From positions 372,001-436,000 of the forward strand of contig NC_057009.1 of the NCBI RefSeq assembly GCF_000002595.2: a stretch of DNA of 64,000 bases, given 5' to 3'. Under the pieces are notes generated by a model, which did not search any database, was not told where the DNA came from, and saw nothing but the letters and a program-made list of their open reading frames with translations. The position numbers were made by a program, and so were the translations under genes. Below, one piece after another: positions 23,426-35,400 of this stretch. Positions within the stretch are counted from its first letter, which is position 1, and every line of letters begins with the position of its first letter. The DNA comes from Chlamydomonas reinhardtii (Eukaryota > Chlorophyta > Chlorophyceae > Chlamydomonadales > Chlamydomonadaceae).

Positions 23426-25881
23426 ATGTCAATACAACTCTCTGAAGATGGCGAGCTGCAGGTGCAGGGCTACCTGCGCTTTGCAAAGTTAAAGCGCGAC
23501 CAGCATGTGCGAGAAGTCGTCTCAACGATCAATGACTTCAAAGCCGACCACCTCCGCGCTGGGGTGCGTCTGGGGGCGGACGTCGTCACTGCAGACGCAT
23601 GCGGTGCCAGAAGGCAGCTCACAAGCGCGTGTCTGTATCTGCAGGACATGTACAACTACAAGGAGCTCACACAGATGTTCACGGAGCTGGCAGATGACAC
23701 CAAGAAGCTCATGGACAAGGTGAAAGACGAGCACATGTCACAACGGATCCGGGCATGTTGGGGCAACACATCCGTCCCTTATCAGAACATACCATGGCTT
23801 TCTTGACTCTATACACGTTTGTCGCACCCTGTCAGGTTCCAAAGCTTGCGTCCCGTTCCGGTCCAAGTCCCTCCCAACACAGCCCACGCCCACCTGCCCA
23901 CAGGAGATCCAAAACGCGTACCACACCAACGCGCTGTTGGTGAAGATTCTGTTGAGCCAGGCCCAGGCGCAGGGCCTGGAGCTGGCGGTGGACACCAACT
24001 CGCTGGAGAATGAGTTCCTGCTCAAGCAGGCAGGTCGGGAGGAAGAGGAGGGCGGCCCGGCGGGGTGGGGGGCTACTCGTGGGGCTACTGAGGCGCAGTA
24101 CCCGGCAGTACCGTGGGTTCGAGGGTACGCCAGGGTACCCTGGGCCTCTTGAATGCGAACAAAGGGGGTACACGTAATCTAGGCTTGCGGTGCGCCAACG
24201 TGTGTTATGGCTGCGGGTTCGCCAATGAAGGTTGTGGGCCGAAGCCACCGCGCCACCGCACATCACGTGATTATGCTGGTTGCATGCGCGAGGGCCTGTC
24301 GATACGCCTGCCGTTCGCCGTGTGCTCGAGTGAGGAATCGCCTGCATGCCCAAACATGACAACTGCATCTCTTGTTGTGGGGCCGGTGTCCCCTGCGCTC
24401 GTCCCCCCGCAGATCAGCAGCAGTGAGGCCACTGCGCTGTCCCGGCCCGCGTCCGACTTTGTGCGCCGCAACACGCAGCTCGGCCGCCTGGGCACTGTGG
24501 CCACGGTGGCCACACAGGTGGGTGCGCAGGGGTTTTGTGGGGTGTGCATAAAGAGTGTGTGTGGGGCGCGCGCTAGGGTTTGCTCGCTACCGAGGCTGCG
24601 GGGCATGGGCTGGCGTGATGGCTGCGACAGCAGTAGATCACTGGCCCTTCGGACCTGCCCCTTTTCACTTGAAGGCTGACAGCTCATCTGCGAGGCTGCA
24701 CCACAGCTCCCGTTCCCGTTCACCCCTGTCTGCCGGTCTGCCACCGCCTGCCGCCCCCACCTAACCGTGTGTGTTGCCAGGACCCGGCTGTCGTGCGGGA
24801 GCGGGATGCGCTGCGGGCGGAGCTGCAGGAGGCCAAGGAGCGCATGGCCAAGCTGCAGGTGCGTCCCATGCGACCGGCGGCTGGCGACATCCCCCCGGGC
24901 CACGCCCCGACTGCAGCCCACTCGCCCGCACGCCGATCTAGCCGCACGCTGGACCCCAGGCAGTACCCGCGAACACCCACGCATGAAGCCTCCGGCTGTG
25001 TTCTCCGGTGCCTTGCCGCTATCGGTCGTTCGATACTTTGCCCGCACTGCACACCTGCAGGAGGAGACCACCAAGGTGATGCGCGACCGCACGACGCTCA
25101 ACAACCAGGTGTGTGTGATGCGGGGCAAGGGGCCGGGCATGATGGTAAGGAAAACGGGTCAACACCTTGTCCTGGGAAATGTGCAGGCCAGCAGTGGGCC
25201 GCATTCGGTGTTGGCGTAACCTGACACACCTCTCCGCCGTCATCCTCTGTACCCCTTCCCCTGACCAGCTGAACTCGCTGCGTGACGAGCTTGCGGCCAA
25301 GGACACGGCGCTGCGGGCGGCGCTGGGCGACAAGGAGGCGGCGGTGGCGGGCCTGAGCAACAAGATGGCGGCACTGGAGGCAGCGGGCCGCGGTGGCGTG
25401 TCGGCGGAGGCGGCGGCGGCGCTGGAGAAGAAGGCAGGCGGCCTCGGCGGTCAGCTGGCAGCCGTGCAGGAGGAGCTGCAGGTAGGCAAGGTGTATTTTC
25501 TGGGCACCGTGGGTGGGTATGGGAAGGGGGCGCGGGAGCGCCCTCCTCAGGATTGCGACTGGTGGTGCAGTCACGAAGTACCGGTACGGCTGCTTGCATG
25601 GCAGTGCCGTGGCGGTAAGCCTGGACGTGATGGCCATGCCGTATGTTGAGATGTTGGTCGCCAACCGCACGCGCTGCCCTCAGGCCGCCCGCAACCAGCT
25701 GGCGCTCAAGGACAAGGAGCTGCGTGCGGCGTCCGAGGCGCTGTCGGGCAAGCTGCAGGAGAGCAAGCAGTTCCTGGCCATGAAGCAGATGATGCAGTCC
25801 AAGAGCCAGGAGGCGGCGGCGCTGCGCAAGCGGCTGGAGCAGTATGAGCCGCAGAGTGTGCCCAGTGCAGACACCGCCTAG
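23426..25881 (+). CDS. LZTFL1: LZTFL1 (BBS17) ciliary trafficking protein
   Basis: Leucine-zipper protein that controls BBSome cargo traffic at the ciliary base. Eight exons: 23426-23563, 23645-23719, 23904-24029, 24413-24517, 24781-24858, 25061-25108, 25269-25481, 25684-25881, giving 326 aa (human 299). The N-terminus, GYLRFAKLKRDQHVREV and then EIQNAYHTNALLVKILLSQA, matches the LZTFL1 globular part. From about residue 140 the chain is a long coiled coil. The tail LRKRLEQYEPQ matches the animal tail LRKRLAQYEPED. The end of exon 3 is uncertain: keeping frame into ISSSEATAL needs either a GC donor after LLKQ or a donor about 50 bases later with a shifted acceptor. The first TGTAA after the stop lies inside the fold-back element, at 26372. 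Confidence 0.85.
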
Positions 25882-26047
25882 GCGGTAGGCAGGAGGGCAG
25901 GTGGGGTTAGCCGTTCATGTGTGTGGGCGTGATTGTTTCCAACATTCCATGAGAAGGGCCCCGGGGCATCTGTGTCAACGTGCGTACAGGCATTTTGTCG
26001 TGTGGAGAGTAAAGGCATTCCGCTATGTGGAACAGTAGGTCCTACAC

Positions 26048-26845
26048 CTGTGTGCGGCCTAGCGCTGGTCGAGCAGGCTGTACGTCGCTGCGGGGTGTTA
26101 TTATCGCACCGCGGTCACCGCTCCAGTGGACGTCCTGGTAAATATTATGAAGAGCCAGACCGGAGCGTGTGGACTTCGTCTTGAATACAGATGCATTGTG
26201 GCAAGTTCACGAGCGGGCAAGTCACGGCCAGTCACGTAGGGCCGTAGGGGGCAACCTGGGTAGTGAAGTTGCCCCTGCAGGTCGGCTTGGCTAGTGTGGG
26301 TTCTGGCCTGCTGGGCCCTGCCCACCTGGGCATGTGTGCACATGTGCCCGCACAGCACGCAGCGCACTCCATGTAACCACTTTGAGACGAAAGGCATTGT
26401 CCTTTAACAGGACGCTACAGCTGCACATGCATGTTTACGGGAATGGAAAGGCCGGAGACTGCCCCAAAACTGCCAGGGCGTGCTTTTACACCTCTTGTGA
26501 CCCTCAGAGCATGCCCGGAGCATGCTGGCTGCGCATGCCGCACATCGTGGGCGCGGATGTGGGCATGCCGACGTGTTCGGCGAGTCCGCATCTCGTTGGG
26601 ATTCGCACCCCTACTACGGTACTCAGGTTGCCCTCTACAGGTCGCCTGTACGTGCCTGGCCGTGACTTGCCCGCTTATGCACTAGCCACAATGTGGGCAT
26701 CTGTAGTAGCCCATCACACGCTTCGATCTGGCTCTTCATTACGTATTTACGTTTGCCAGGGCGTCCACCGGAGCGGTGACCGCGGGGCGATCACATCACC
26801 CCGCAAAACGTACAGCCTGCTCGGCCAGCGCTGGGCAACTCACAG
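26048..26845. mobile_element. Fold-back (long TIR) DNA element, about 800 bp
   Basis: Two arms of about 215-225 bases, 26048-26262 and 26622-26845, are imperfect inverted copies. Shared blocks read inward include AGCGCTGG-CGAGCAGGCTG, CGCGGTCACCGCTCC-GTGGA, ATGAAGAGCCAGA, ATTGTGGC, GCGGGCAAGTCACGGCCAG and GGGCAACCTG. The centre (26263-26621) has no transposase-like frame, so this is a non-autonomous element. I could not settle a target-site duplication. Part of the centre, 26480-26585, recurs at 53739-53844. Confidence 0.8.
26372..26376 (+). terminator. First TGTAA downstream of LZTFL1
   Basis: No TGTAA occurs between the LZTFL1 stop at 25881 and this site, about 490 bases on. It lies in the centre of the fold-back element, so the element may supply the gene's poly(A) signal. 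Confidence 0.35.
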
Positions 26846-27449
26846 CCTCCCCACCATTCAGTCCCCACAATCCAGGCCCCACAATCCAGTCAAGCCAGTC
26901 AGCCCTTGTTGGCGTAGCCACAGACCCCAGACATACCCTGCTGGCCCGTGGCGCCCCCATGACCTCCCCGTCATTAGGGAGCTGGCCGCCCCACGCCGCA
27001 CTTACAGGCATACCGCACACGGCGGCAAGCAAAGCTGGCTAGATTTGCTCTCAACCCAGACCCACACTACCTCAGTTGCAGTTCCTTCTGGACCTCTCTT
27101 CGACTGAACCATCGAGAGACGGCATGGGGCTAAGAGCATGTGCGTGGTGTCAAGCCATCCTGATTGTCCTACATCGACGCGTGAGTGAGGGTTCCGACTT
27201 CTCTACCCGTAGTCGCACACGTGCACATCATGCGAGGTGGTGCGCATCACTCGCATGTATCCGTGGGTCCTTTCCCATGTTGCGTCATACATAAGAAACG
27301 CGCTCACATATGTACAAGACTGGGATGTTTGTGCACCCCTGGCGCTAGAATGCAAACCTTATGTGTAGATGCACGCATTCACACCGTACAAACGCATAGC
27401 ACCGTAGCACTGATCGTGTTGTGGCATGGTGCCTTACCCTCCAACACAC
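26846..27449. other. Intergenic, no gene seen
   Basis: Between the fold-back element and the small ORF at 27450. No domain-bearing frame or clear repeat is seen. Confidence 0.3.
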
Positions 27450-28064
27450 CTAGGGCATCAGGTGCTTGCGGTGCTGCACGACGGCGATCATCACAATCAG
27501 TACGACAGTCCGGGCTGCCGCCGTGGCCAGGCCGTGGGGGTGCTCCGGCTTCTCCTCCACCCCCAGCACCTCCATCACTGTCTTTCCCACTGCGCCCAGG
27601 AAGCTCCGCACCATCTCGGCCAACCACTGCGCCACGCCCGCGACTGTCTGGCCCAATGCTGCCAGGCCTGCAAGAATCTGGTCAGCAATTGCGGCCGCCC
27701 AGCTGGGCAGTCCGTCCGCCTCCCCGCCAGCCGCGAAAGTAGGCGGCTCGACCTTGGCGGTTTTGTTCATGGCGCTGACCACCCATTGGATGGTGTGGGG
27801 GTCTTCCACCTGGGGCTTGCAGCAGGGGAGGACAGTGCACGCGTCGGTCTCTGGTGGGTTCTCCCGGTCCGTGGAAACCACGGCGCGTGAAGGTTTTCCT
27901 CGAGGTTCTACAGACATGGCAGAATGACCTTGCCCCAAACCCTCAGCCGACCTCACCGTGCGGGACACCAGTAAAACCTGGCCAGGGGCCAGCCGCGATG
28001 CTTCAATTTGCAGTAGCGCGAAGAGCAGCCCCTCAAGCATTTGCCCGTCCTGCGCTTCAGCCAT
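27450..28064 (-). CDS. Possible tail-anchored protein, unknown
   Basis: An intronless 204-codon frame starting at a good ATG (MAEAQDGQMLEGLLFALLQI). Residues 105-160 contain amphipathic stretches (AAAIADQILAGLAALGQTV, AQWLAEMVRSFLGAVG), and the C-terminus has one hydrophobic helix, TVVLIVMIAVVQ, followed by a short basic end (HRKHLMP). That is the layout of a tail-anchored membrane protein. I do not recognise a family. A possible intron (GTGAGGTCGG to TCTGTAG, about 50 bases) would change the middle. The hydrophobic design favours a real gene, but chance cannot be excluded. Confidence 0.42.
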   Translation of the reverse strand: MAEAQDGQMLEGLLFALLQIEASRLAPGQVLLVSRTVRSAEGLGQGHSAMSVEPRGKPSRAVVSTDRENPPETDACTVLPCCKPQVEDPHTIQWVVSAMNKTAKVEPPTFAAGGEADGLPSWAAAIADQILAGLAALGQTVAGVAQWLAEMVRSFLGAVGKTVMEVLGVEEKPEHPHGLATAAARTVVLIVMIAVVQHRKHLMP

Positions 28065-28545
28065 GTTTGTAGTTCCTAATTATGACGCAGATGTTGTACT
28101 CGCGTCGGCGCAGCGTCAGGTCGCGGCGTCGGCCAACGAGGCTTAAGATGCCCGGCGATGCTTGCGCAAAACGTCACAGCACGAGCCACCGAGTATGGCA
28201 GGTGCTATGGCAGTAACTGTGTATCTATATATTGAGCGGCTTGTAAGTCCTAAGGTCCTTTACGCTGGCCTTGGCCGTTGCCTCGAATCTCTTTGCCTCG
28301 GTCGGTTGCGGCAGTTTCGGGCCAGCGCCATCAACGACCACTGAGCACCAATGGCATGATGACGTGCCTGTGGACATCCAGGTGGACATCCCCGCAGGCC
28401 ATCAGGTATTTAGGTGCCCTATTGTCTGGACGGGTCAAACGCGACTTGACGCGACACCCAGGTAACCGCTGCCTCGAATAGTGCCTGTGAATAGTGCCCC
28501 GTGCCTGCCCCACTAACGGGCCGCTCCATGCTTTCCGCGGGCCGC

Positions 28546-28725
28546 CATGTCAGTGCGCACGTGCCGAATGTGGGGCTATGTGCCGACATGTCCACGCCAT
28601 GACGCGCAACTTAGCCCTCCCACGCTTTGCTTGTGCTTATCACGGCACAACGTGCATGTTTGAGCCACATGGTGCTGTGTTTGGCTCCTAGTTCTGTTTG
28701 TGGGGCGCTTCCCGACATCTGGGGA
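28546..28725 (+). repeat. Dispersed repeat, copy 1 (pair with 39541-39718)
   Basis: About 180 bases aligning at roughly 75-80 percent (by eye) with the reverse complement of 39541-39718. Shared blocks include GCCGACATGTCCACGCCA, GTTTGGCTCCT, TTCTGTTTGTGG and GCGCTTC. In one frame the copies share CxAxCRHVHAxTRxLxLP and LAPxSVCGAL, so an old coding part is possible. Confidence 0.75.
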
Positions 28726-28753
28726 CGGGCAGATGGACTGACAACCACAGCGG

Positions 28754-28758
28754 TTACA
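28754..28758 (-). terminator. Candidate TGTAA poly(A) signal of LTN1
   Basis: TTACA on +, about 235 bases after the LTN1 stop. Motif and spacing only. Confidence 0.35.
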
Positions 28759-28992
28759 TGGCCAACGCGTCAGCGCTGTCCTGCCCCGCATACCCCAGGA
28801 CACGCTGTGAACGCTGCGGCTCCCTGCATTTCAGGACCGCTGCTTCCAGGCGCCACAACTCCTAGCCACGAAGAACATCGCCCTGTGCGACGACGTATGC
28901 TGCCATAGGCAGTAGGATAACCCCTAGGCAGTGACGAACACACCAGGGACAAACAGCCACCCGCGCCCATTGCTCCGGCATTTAGGTACCCG

Positions 28993-29389
28993 CTACCAGA
29001 GTGCCTGGCAGTGAGGGCACTGACTCTTGCCCGCGCTCTTGAACCACTTGTACAGGCATGCCGGGTGGAAGCGCACACCGCAGGTGCGGCATACCAGGCG
29101 CGGCAGCTGCGCGTTGACTGACGAGATGACGGAGTAGCAGATGAGGCACGCCTCCACACCCGCGAACTCGCTGTCCACGTTGCGGCGCCACAGGCAAATG
29201 GCGTCCGCCACGGAGCCGTTCTGGTGGCGCAGGAAGGTGGAGATGGACAGCAGCCACTTGCGCAGCCGGCCCTCATTCACGCCCACCTGCCAGGACAGGA
29301 AAGAAACAGGCGTGAGAGCAGTGTGAGTAGCACGGGCACAGCGGTGCGGTTTGCCTTGCGCGTTACGGAGCGTCATGGTGTGTGTGTGC

Positions 29390-29454
<65 letters not shown>

Positions 29455-32400
29455 GAGAAACGAAACGAAAGCCCGTGCGTGTGTGTGTGTTTCTGTGTGG
29501 GCAATAGTGGTATGCTGGTCGGCACGCACGCGTCGGCCTGCCTCGCACCTTGCGGCGGCACTCCACCTCGGGCGCCCTCAGCGGCATGCAGGCGGGCAGC
29601 CGCACCGCCAGCTCCAGCACCGCGCCGTCCTCCACCTCCAGCACCGCCACCACCTCCCGGGCAGCAGCCGAGCAGCGCACGCTGAACTTGCTGTCAGAGT
29701 CTGAGGTGGCCGCGCCCTTGCCCAGAGCCTGTGTCAAAGAGCCAGGCAGCCATAGTACGGTATGCAGGGAAGGAGACCGACGGATGGACAGACGGATACA
29801 CAGCGGATACAAAGCACGGCCAGCCGTTGACAAGTCAGCAGTGAAGGCTCCATGCGCACGCCACTTCTGTGCACAGCAACGGGCAGGCCCGGGCACCACA
29901 CCGCTTGCGCGCCCCTCTGCCTCGGCGGCCGCTGCACCGCCCTCACCTGCACCGCCTCCATCTCCGCCGCCAGCAGTGCCGGCCCCTCCGCCGCCGCCGT
30001 GTACGCCTCCACCGCCGCGGCCAGCCCCCGGTCGCGCAGGTCGCCGAACCAGCCGCGCGCAGTGGCGGGCAGCGCGCGCAGCACGGCCCGGTACAGGCTG
30101 CGGCAGCAGGTGCGGCGCGCGTGGCGGCCCAGCGGCAGGCCCACCTCCCGCAGCACCTCCGCCAGGTGCCAGGCCTCCCCGGCAGCGCCGGCAGCGGCGC
30201 CGGCGTCCCCGCTGCTGCCGCCCGGCCCCGTTCCCCTGCCAGCTGCTCCCGGCGCCACATGGCCATGCCGCCTGCCGCCCTTTGCCCTTGCGGAAGCGCC
30301 CGCCCCGCCCGCCCCCGCCCCCGCGCCGCCGGTGATCCCCAGCTGCGGCACCAGCTGCCCCAGCAGGCCGTGCACCAGGTGGCCCGCCTCCCGCAGCAGC
30401 TGCCGCAGCACCGCCAGACCCCGGCTGCCCGCGTCCATCTGCAGCGCGTGCGCAAGCAGCAGCGACCAAGCCGCCAGGTACGACACCGGACAGCCGCCGC
30501 CGCCGCCGCCAGATGACGCGGCAGCGGCGGGCTGTGGCGGCAGCAGCAGGGGCGCCATCTCGGGCCGCACGCCGCCGGCGATGAGGTACGCCACGTCATC
30601 ACCCTCGTACTCGGGCAGCACATCCGCCGCATCGCCCGCCGCACTGCCTTGGCCGCCGCCGCCATCCGCCGCTGCAGCCACGGCCTCCGCCAGCGTCAGC
30701 CGGCCCAGCAGCGACGACGAGTCGCCGCCCAGCAGCAGTAGTAGCCGGTACGCCGCCGGCCGCAGCTGCAGCACCATGGCGGGCGTGGCGTTGCCGCTGG
30801 TGCCGCCCGAGGGCGCCAGCGCCAGCGCCAGCACTGCCCCCACCACGTCCAGGCCCGCCTCCTCCAGCGCGCCGGTGCTGGCCTGCACCGCCTCCGCCGC
30901 CGCCGCCGCGCCCAGGTGCTCGCGGCCCGGCTGCAGCGCATGCCCCGTGCACCTGGCCACCGCCGCCCAGAACACGTCGTGCGCCGCCAGCCAGTGCGTG
31001 ATGGTGGCCGCGGCGGCGCAGCTGCCCAGGCCGGCCGTGAAGCAGGCCAGCCCGCCCGCCAGCACCGCCAGCTGCAGCGCGGAGCTGTAGCAGCACGACA
31101 CCGAGGCGCCCAGCTCGCGGGCAGTGGCGGCGGCCCCCGCGGCGGTGCTGCTGACGCGCGCCGCCGCAATGTCGCCCTGGGGCAGCAAGGGGCAGGAGTG
31201 GGGCTGGCATAGGTGCGGGTTTCAAGGCACGACTCATGGGATGGCGGCAGGGGTGGGAGCTGCCAACGTCGTTCCCCCGCTGACCGGCACGGGTGCCGCG
31301 TCCTAATGCGCAATGGTACCCGTAGGTGGAGATGAGGGGCAGCGCCCGGTGGTTAGCGCACGTACACGGGCAGCGCGCCGCGGGGAGGGGATGTGGCTGG
31401 CGCAATGTGTCCTACCGTATGGACAGCGCGGGCGCCTGGGACCCAAGGAGCCGCCGGCAGAACCCTCATGCACCCCACCCCACCGTACTGCGCCGCACCG
31501 CACTGCACTCCAGCTCCCCCAGCTCCCCCACCGCCCACCTGCAGCTCCGCCAGCACCGCGGCGAGCTGCGCAGCCGCCTGCGCCGCCGGCCCGATCCCCC
31601 CGCCCCCCACCGCCTCCTCGCATGCCCCCGCCAGCTGTGCGGCCGCCGGCAGCTTCGGCAGCACGCCGCGCTGCGCCAGCTTGCGCAGCAGCTGCAGCGC
31701 CACCGGCCCCGCGGGTGTGGAGCCAGGCGCCTGGCCCAGCACACCATCAGCAGCTGCGCGGGCGGCGGCCGCGACATGACGCAGCACGGCCTGCAGCGCC
31801 GACACCGCCGCCGCCAACTGGACCTGTGTGCGGGGGTGGTCGCGGTCACGGGGGCGGACACGCATACGGCATACAAGGGCGTACGTGTGAGTGGGCGGCC
31901 CGTGCTGCTGCACATACCTGAGCGAACCTGCGAACGGCGCCTGTGCTCTGACGTGCCTCACGCCAGAAGGCTTGAGTGCACACACGTGTGTCTACGCAAG
32001 CCTAGCTTCACCCTCCTCCGTTGTGCCCGCGATACGGATGATACCACTGGACTGTTCATGTTTGTCATCTTAACCATTCCGTCCACCCCGCCCCAAGCTA
32101 GACGTGCCAGGACCCTGCCGCGCGCACCTGCACGTCTTGCAGCAGCATGTGCCAGTCGGGCTGCCCCATGTCCTGCCAGCAGTACAGCACGGCGGCGTGC
32201 TGCAGGCGCGTCACACACGCCTGCGCCTCCTGATCCTCCTCCTCCGACTGCACAGGCACAGGCTGTGCCGCCGCCCGGCCCGGCGCGTCCGGAGCGCCTG
32301 GCCGCTGCTGCTGCCGCCGGGCCGCCGCCGCGCCCGCAGTCCGCACCGCCTGGTGCCGCACCAGCGCCAGCAGCAGAGGCCGCTCAGCCGCCGCAAGCGC

Positions 32401-35400
32401 CCCGCCGCCCGAGCGCACCAGCGCCGCCGCCGCCGCTGCCGCCGCCGCGCCGCTGCCGCTGCTGGCACAGCCACCGCGCGCCCCCGGCACCGGGAAGCAT
32501 GCGGCCGCAAGGCGCAGCGACTCTAGCGGCCCCGCCTCGGCGTCAGCCTTGGGCTGCGGCAGTGGCCGCGGGTCGCCCAGTACGGCCGGCTGCGCCAGGC
32601 AGTGGCGCACCCACTCACCCGCCAGCTGCGGCAGACCCGCCTCCACCAGGAGCGCCTCCGCGGCGGCCGCCGGCCTGCCGTCGTCACCCACCCTGCAGGC
32701 CGCGGCTCGGCGCAAGGGCCCCGCCACCAGCGGGAGCAGCCTGCACACCGCGCGCCGCGGCAGGCCGCACGCAGAGGCGCTTGCCGCCGCCGCCGCCGCC
32801 GCGCCAGGGCTGCACGCCGCTAGCCAGCGGCGGCACAAGCGCTGCTGGTGGGGCAGCAGTGGCGGCAGCAAGCCGTCTGCCTCGCCCGCCCCACGCAGCT
32901 GCTGCAGTCGCAGGTGGCGCGCGTGTGCTGCCGCTGACGCCCGCTCCATCACCACCGCCACCCGGCAAAGGCCCTCCAGGTAGGCGGCCTCGGCCGCCGG
33001 TGCCGCCGCTGCGGCTGCGGCGCCACAGCCCGCCGCCAGCCCGTCCACAAGCGCCCGCAGTTGCAGGTCGCCATGGCGGCGGTGGGGTGCCGGGTGGGGC
33101 GCGTGCGCGGCTGCGGCGGCCGACCTGGCGTCCTGCTGCCCCCGGCCCTCCTCCTCCGCTGCCTCCAGCACTGCGGCCGACACCAGGCGCTGCAGCCCCG
33201 CCTCCGCCGCCCGGCCCACCGCACCGCGCCAGCACGCACTCGGCAGCTGTGTGGCGCCCCCCTGCAGCGCATCGTCGGCCGCCGCCGCCGCCGCCGCCCG
33301 AGCAGCAGCATAGTGGCCGCACAGGAGCTCCATCACCACCCACCCCATGCACCCCGCGCCGGCGTCTTGGAGGGCGCTGCCGTCTCCGCTGCGCCCCGCG
33401 GATCCCCGCAGCGGCCGCGGCAGTCCGCGCCCGGCGCCCTCCTCCCGCAGCAGCCGCAGCAGCAGCCGGGCCAGGTGCTGCAGCGAGGGCACCGCAGCGC
33501 CACCAGGCGGCACCGCCGTCGCCGCCGCCGCCGCCGCCGCCGCCGGGGCGCTCCAGGTGCGCCAGGCCGGGTCAGCGGCCAGCAGCGCCGCCACAGCCGC
33601 ACAGCGCCGTGACGCGCCGCCGGGCACGCAGCGCACCAGGCGGGCCGCGTGCACGGCCCAGGCCCGGGCGCCCAGCCGGAAGGAGGCCACTGCCCCGTCT
33701 GCCCCCGCCTGTCCCTCCTGCTGCTGCTGGGGCTGCTGCTGGGGCTGCTGGTGGTGGCCGCACACCGCAGAGGCCAGGTCGCGAGCCAGCCGAGTCACCA
33801 GCGCGTCAGTGACGTCCGAGGGCAGCGCTTCGGCCGCAGCTGCCAACGGCCGGCACTCGCCCCACACCCGTGCCGCGGCAGACAACGCTTGGGCCCACGC
33901 CGACTGCTCCACGCTGCCCCCTTGCTCCTCGTCGTCCTCCTCCTCCTCCTCACTGGCACCCAGGACCCGTGCCGGCAGTGCCGCCTCGTCCACATCCACA
34001 TCCACATCCACATCCATGTCTCGCGCCCCGGCGCCGCGGCCGGCACCGCCATGCAGCTCCTGCCCCTCCTGCTCCTCCTCCTCTTCCGCCGCGTCCTCGT
34101 GCTCGCTGGTGGCTGGCGACTCCCAGCCGTCTTCCCCTTCGTCCCCGTCCGACCCTGCCTGCAGGTCCGCTGCCACGTCAGACGTGACGGGCGCCTGCCA
34201 GGCCGCGGCCGCCAGTGCCGCCACCGCCTCACAGGCCGCCTCGGGCAGCATCCGCCATAGCCCACAGCTCGCATCGCACAGCGGCGCTCGCAGCGCTGAC
34301 ACGGCCGCCGCAGCTGCCGCAGGCGCTGACGCCGCCGCTGGCGTCCGCAGCCTCGCGGTCAGCGCCTGCAGCACGCTGAGCGCCGCGGCGGGGCCCAGCA
34401 TCACCAGGCCGGCGGGGTTGGCACCCAGGGCGTTGGACAGCAGCCCTGCCTGCGCGTCTGCCTCCGCCTCCGCCGGCGCAGTTGACGCCAGCCGCACCGC
34501 CGCAGCGTCCAGCGATGCGCTGGTCCAGGCGCACACGCCGCTGCGGCAGTCGCTGCTGTCAGCCAAGCGCTGCAGCAGCAGGGTGGCTCGCAGCAGTCGC
34601 GCCTGCGCGCTGCCTGCCGCGTCCATGGCACCACTGTCGTTGCTGCCGCCTGCCCCACCCGTCAGAACCTCCGCCATCACTTGCTCCCACAGCGCCGCCG
34701 CTGCACCGCCACAGCCGCCTGCCGGGGCGCCGCCTCCGCCCTCCGGGTCCGGGTCCGGCTCCCGGCGGCTGAGGCAGAAGGCCACCAGCAGGTCGGCGGC
34801 GGCGGCTGCGGCGGCGCCCGCCACGGGGCCGTCCCTGAAGCTGGCGATGAGGGAGTCCAGGCTGAGGCTGAGGCTCACGCCCACAGCGGCCGAAGCGCCG
34901 CGGAAGCGCCCGCCGCCCAGGGCACCGGTTGCAGCCGCAGGCAGGTCGCAGGCGCCGGCGCCAGGGGCCGCAGGCGGTAGACCGCCGGAGGGGGCCGGCG
35001 ACAGCGCCGCCGCCGCCACCCTGGATGCGCCGTGCTCGCGCAGCAGCGCCGCCAGCAGCTGGGAGGCCGCGGTGGGTAGGGCGCTGCCACACGCCATGAG
35101 GCCGGCGGCGGCCGAGGACGCAGCCTGGGTGGCCAGCAGGTCGCAGGCGGGGCTGCTCGCAGCACGCAGGCGGCCCAGGAGGCGCGCCACGCCCTCGCAT
35201 GCAGCCGCCATGTCGCTCGGGCCGCCGCTGTTGTCGGCCGGCACTGCGCCGCCGCTGTCAGCCGCAGCCGCCGCCATCCCCGCTACCAAGCCCCCAAGCG
35301 TGTTTGCGAGGTACTCTTGCAGCAGCTGGCTCAGGCAGTCCCAGGCCACCGTGCAGGAGGCAGCAGCCGCGGCGGCGGCAGGACCTGGAGCGGACCCAGC

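Larger units (their letters stand above)
28065..28992. other. Intergenic between small ORF and LTN1
   Basis: Contains the 5' flank of the small ORF, a dispersed repeat at 28546-28725 and the 3' UTR of LTN1. Confidence 0.4.

Noticed and set aside
29852-31090. 412-codon + strand frame over LTN1
   Set aside because: Shadow of the 410-codon LTN1 exon at 29947-31176, without recognisable features.
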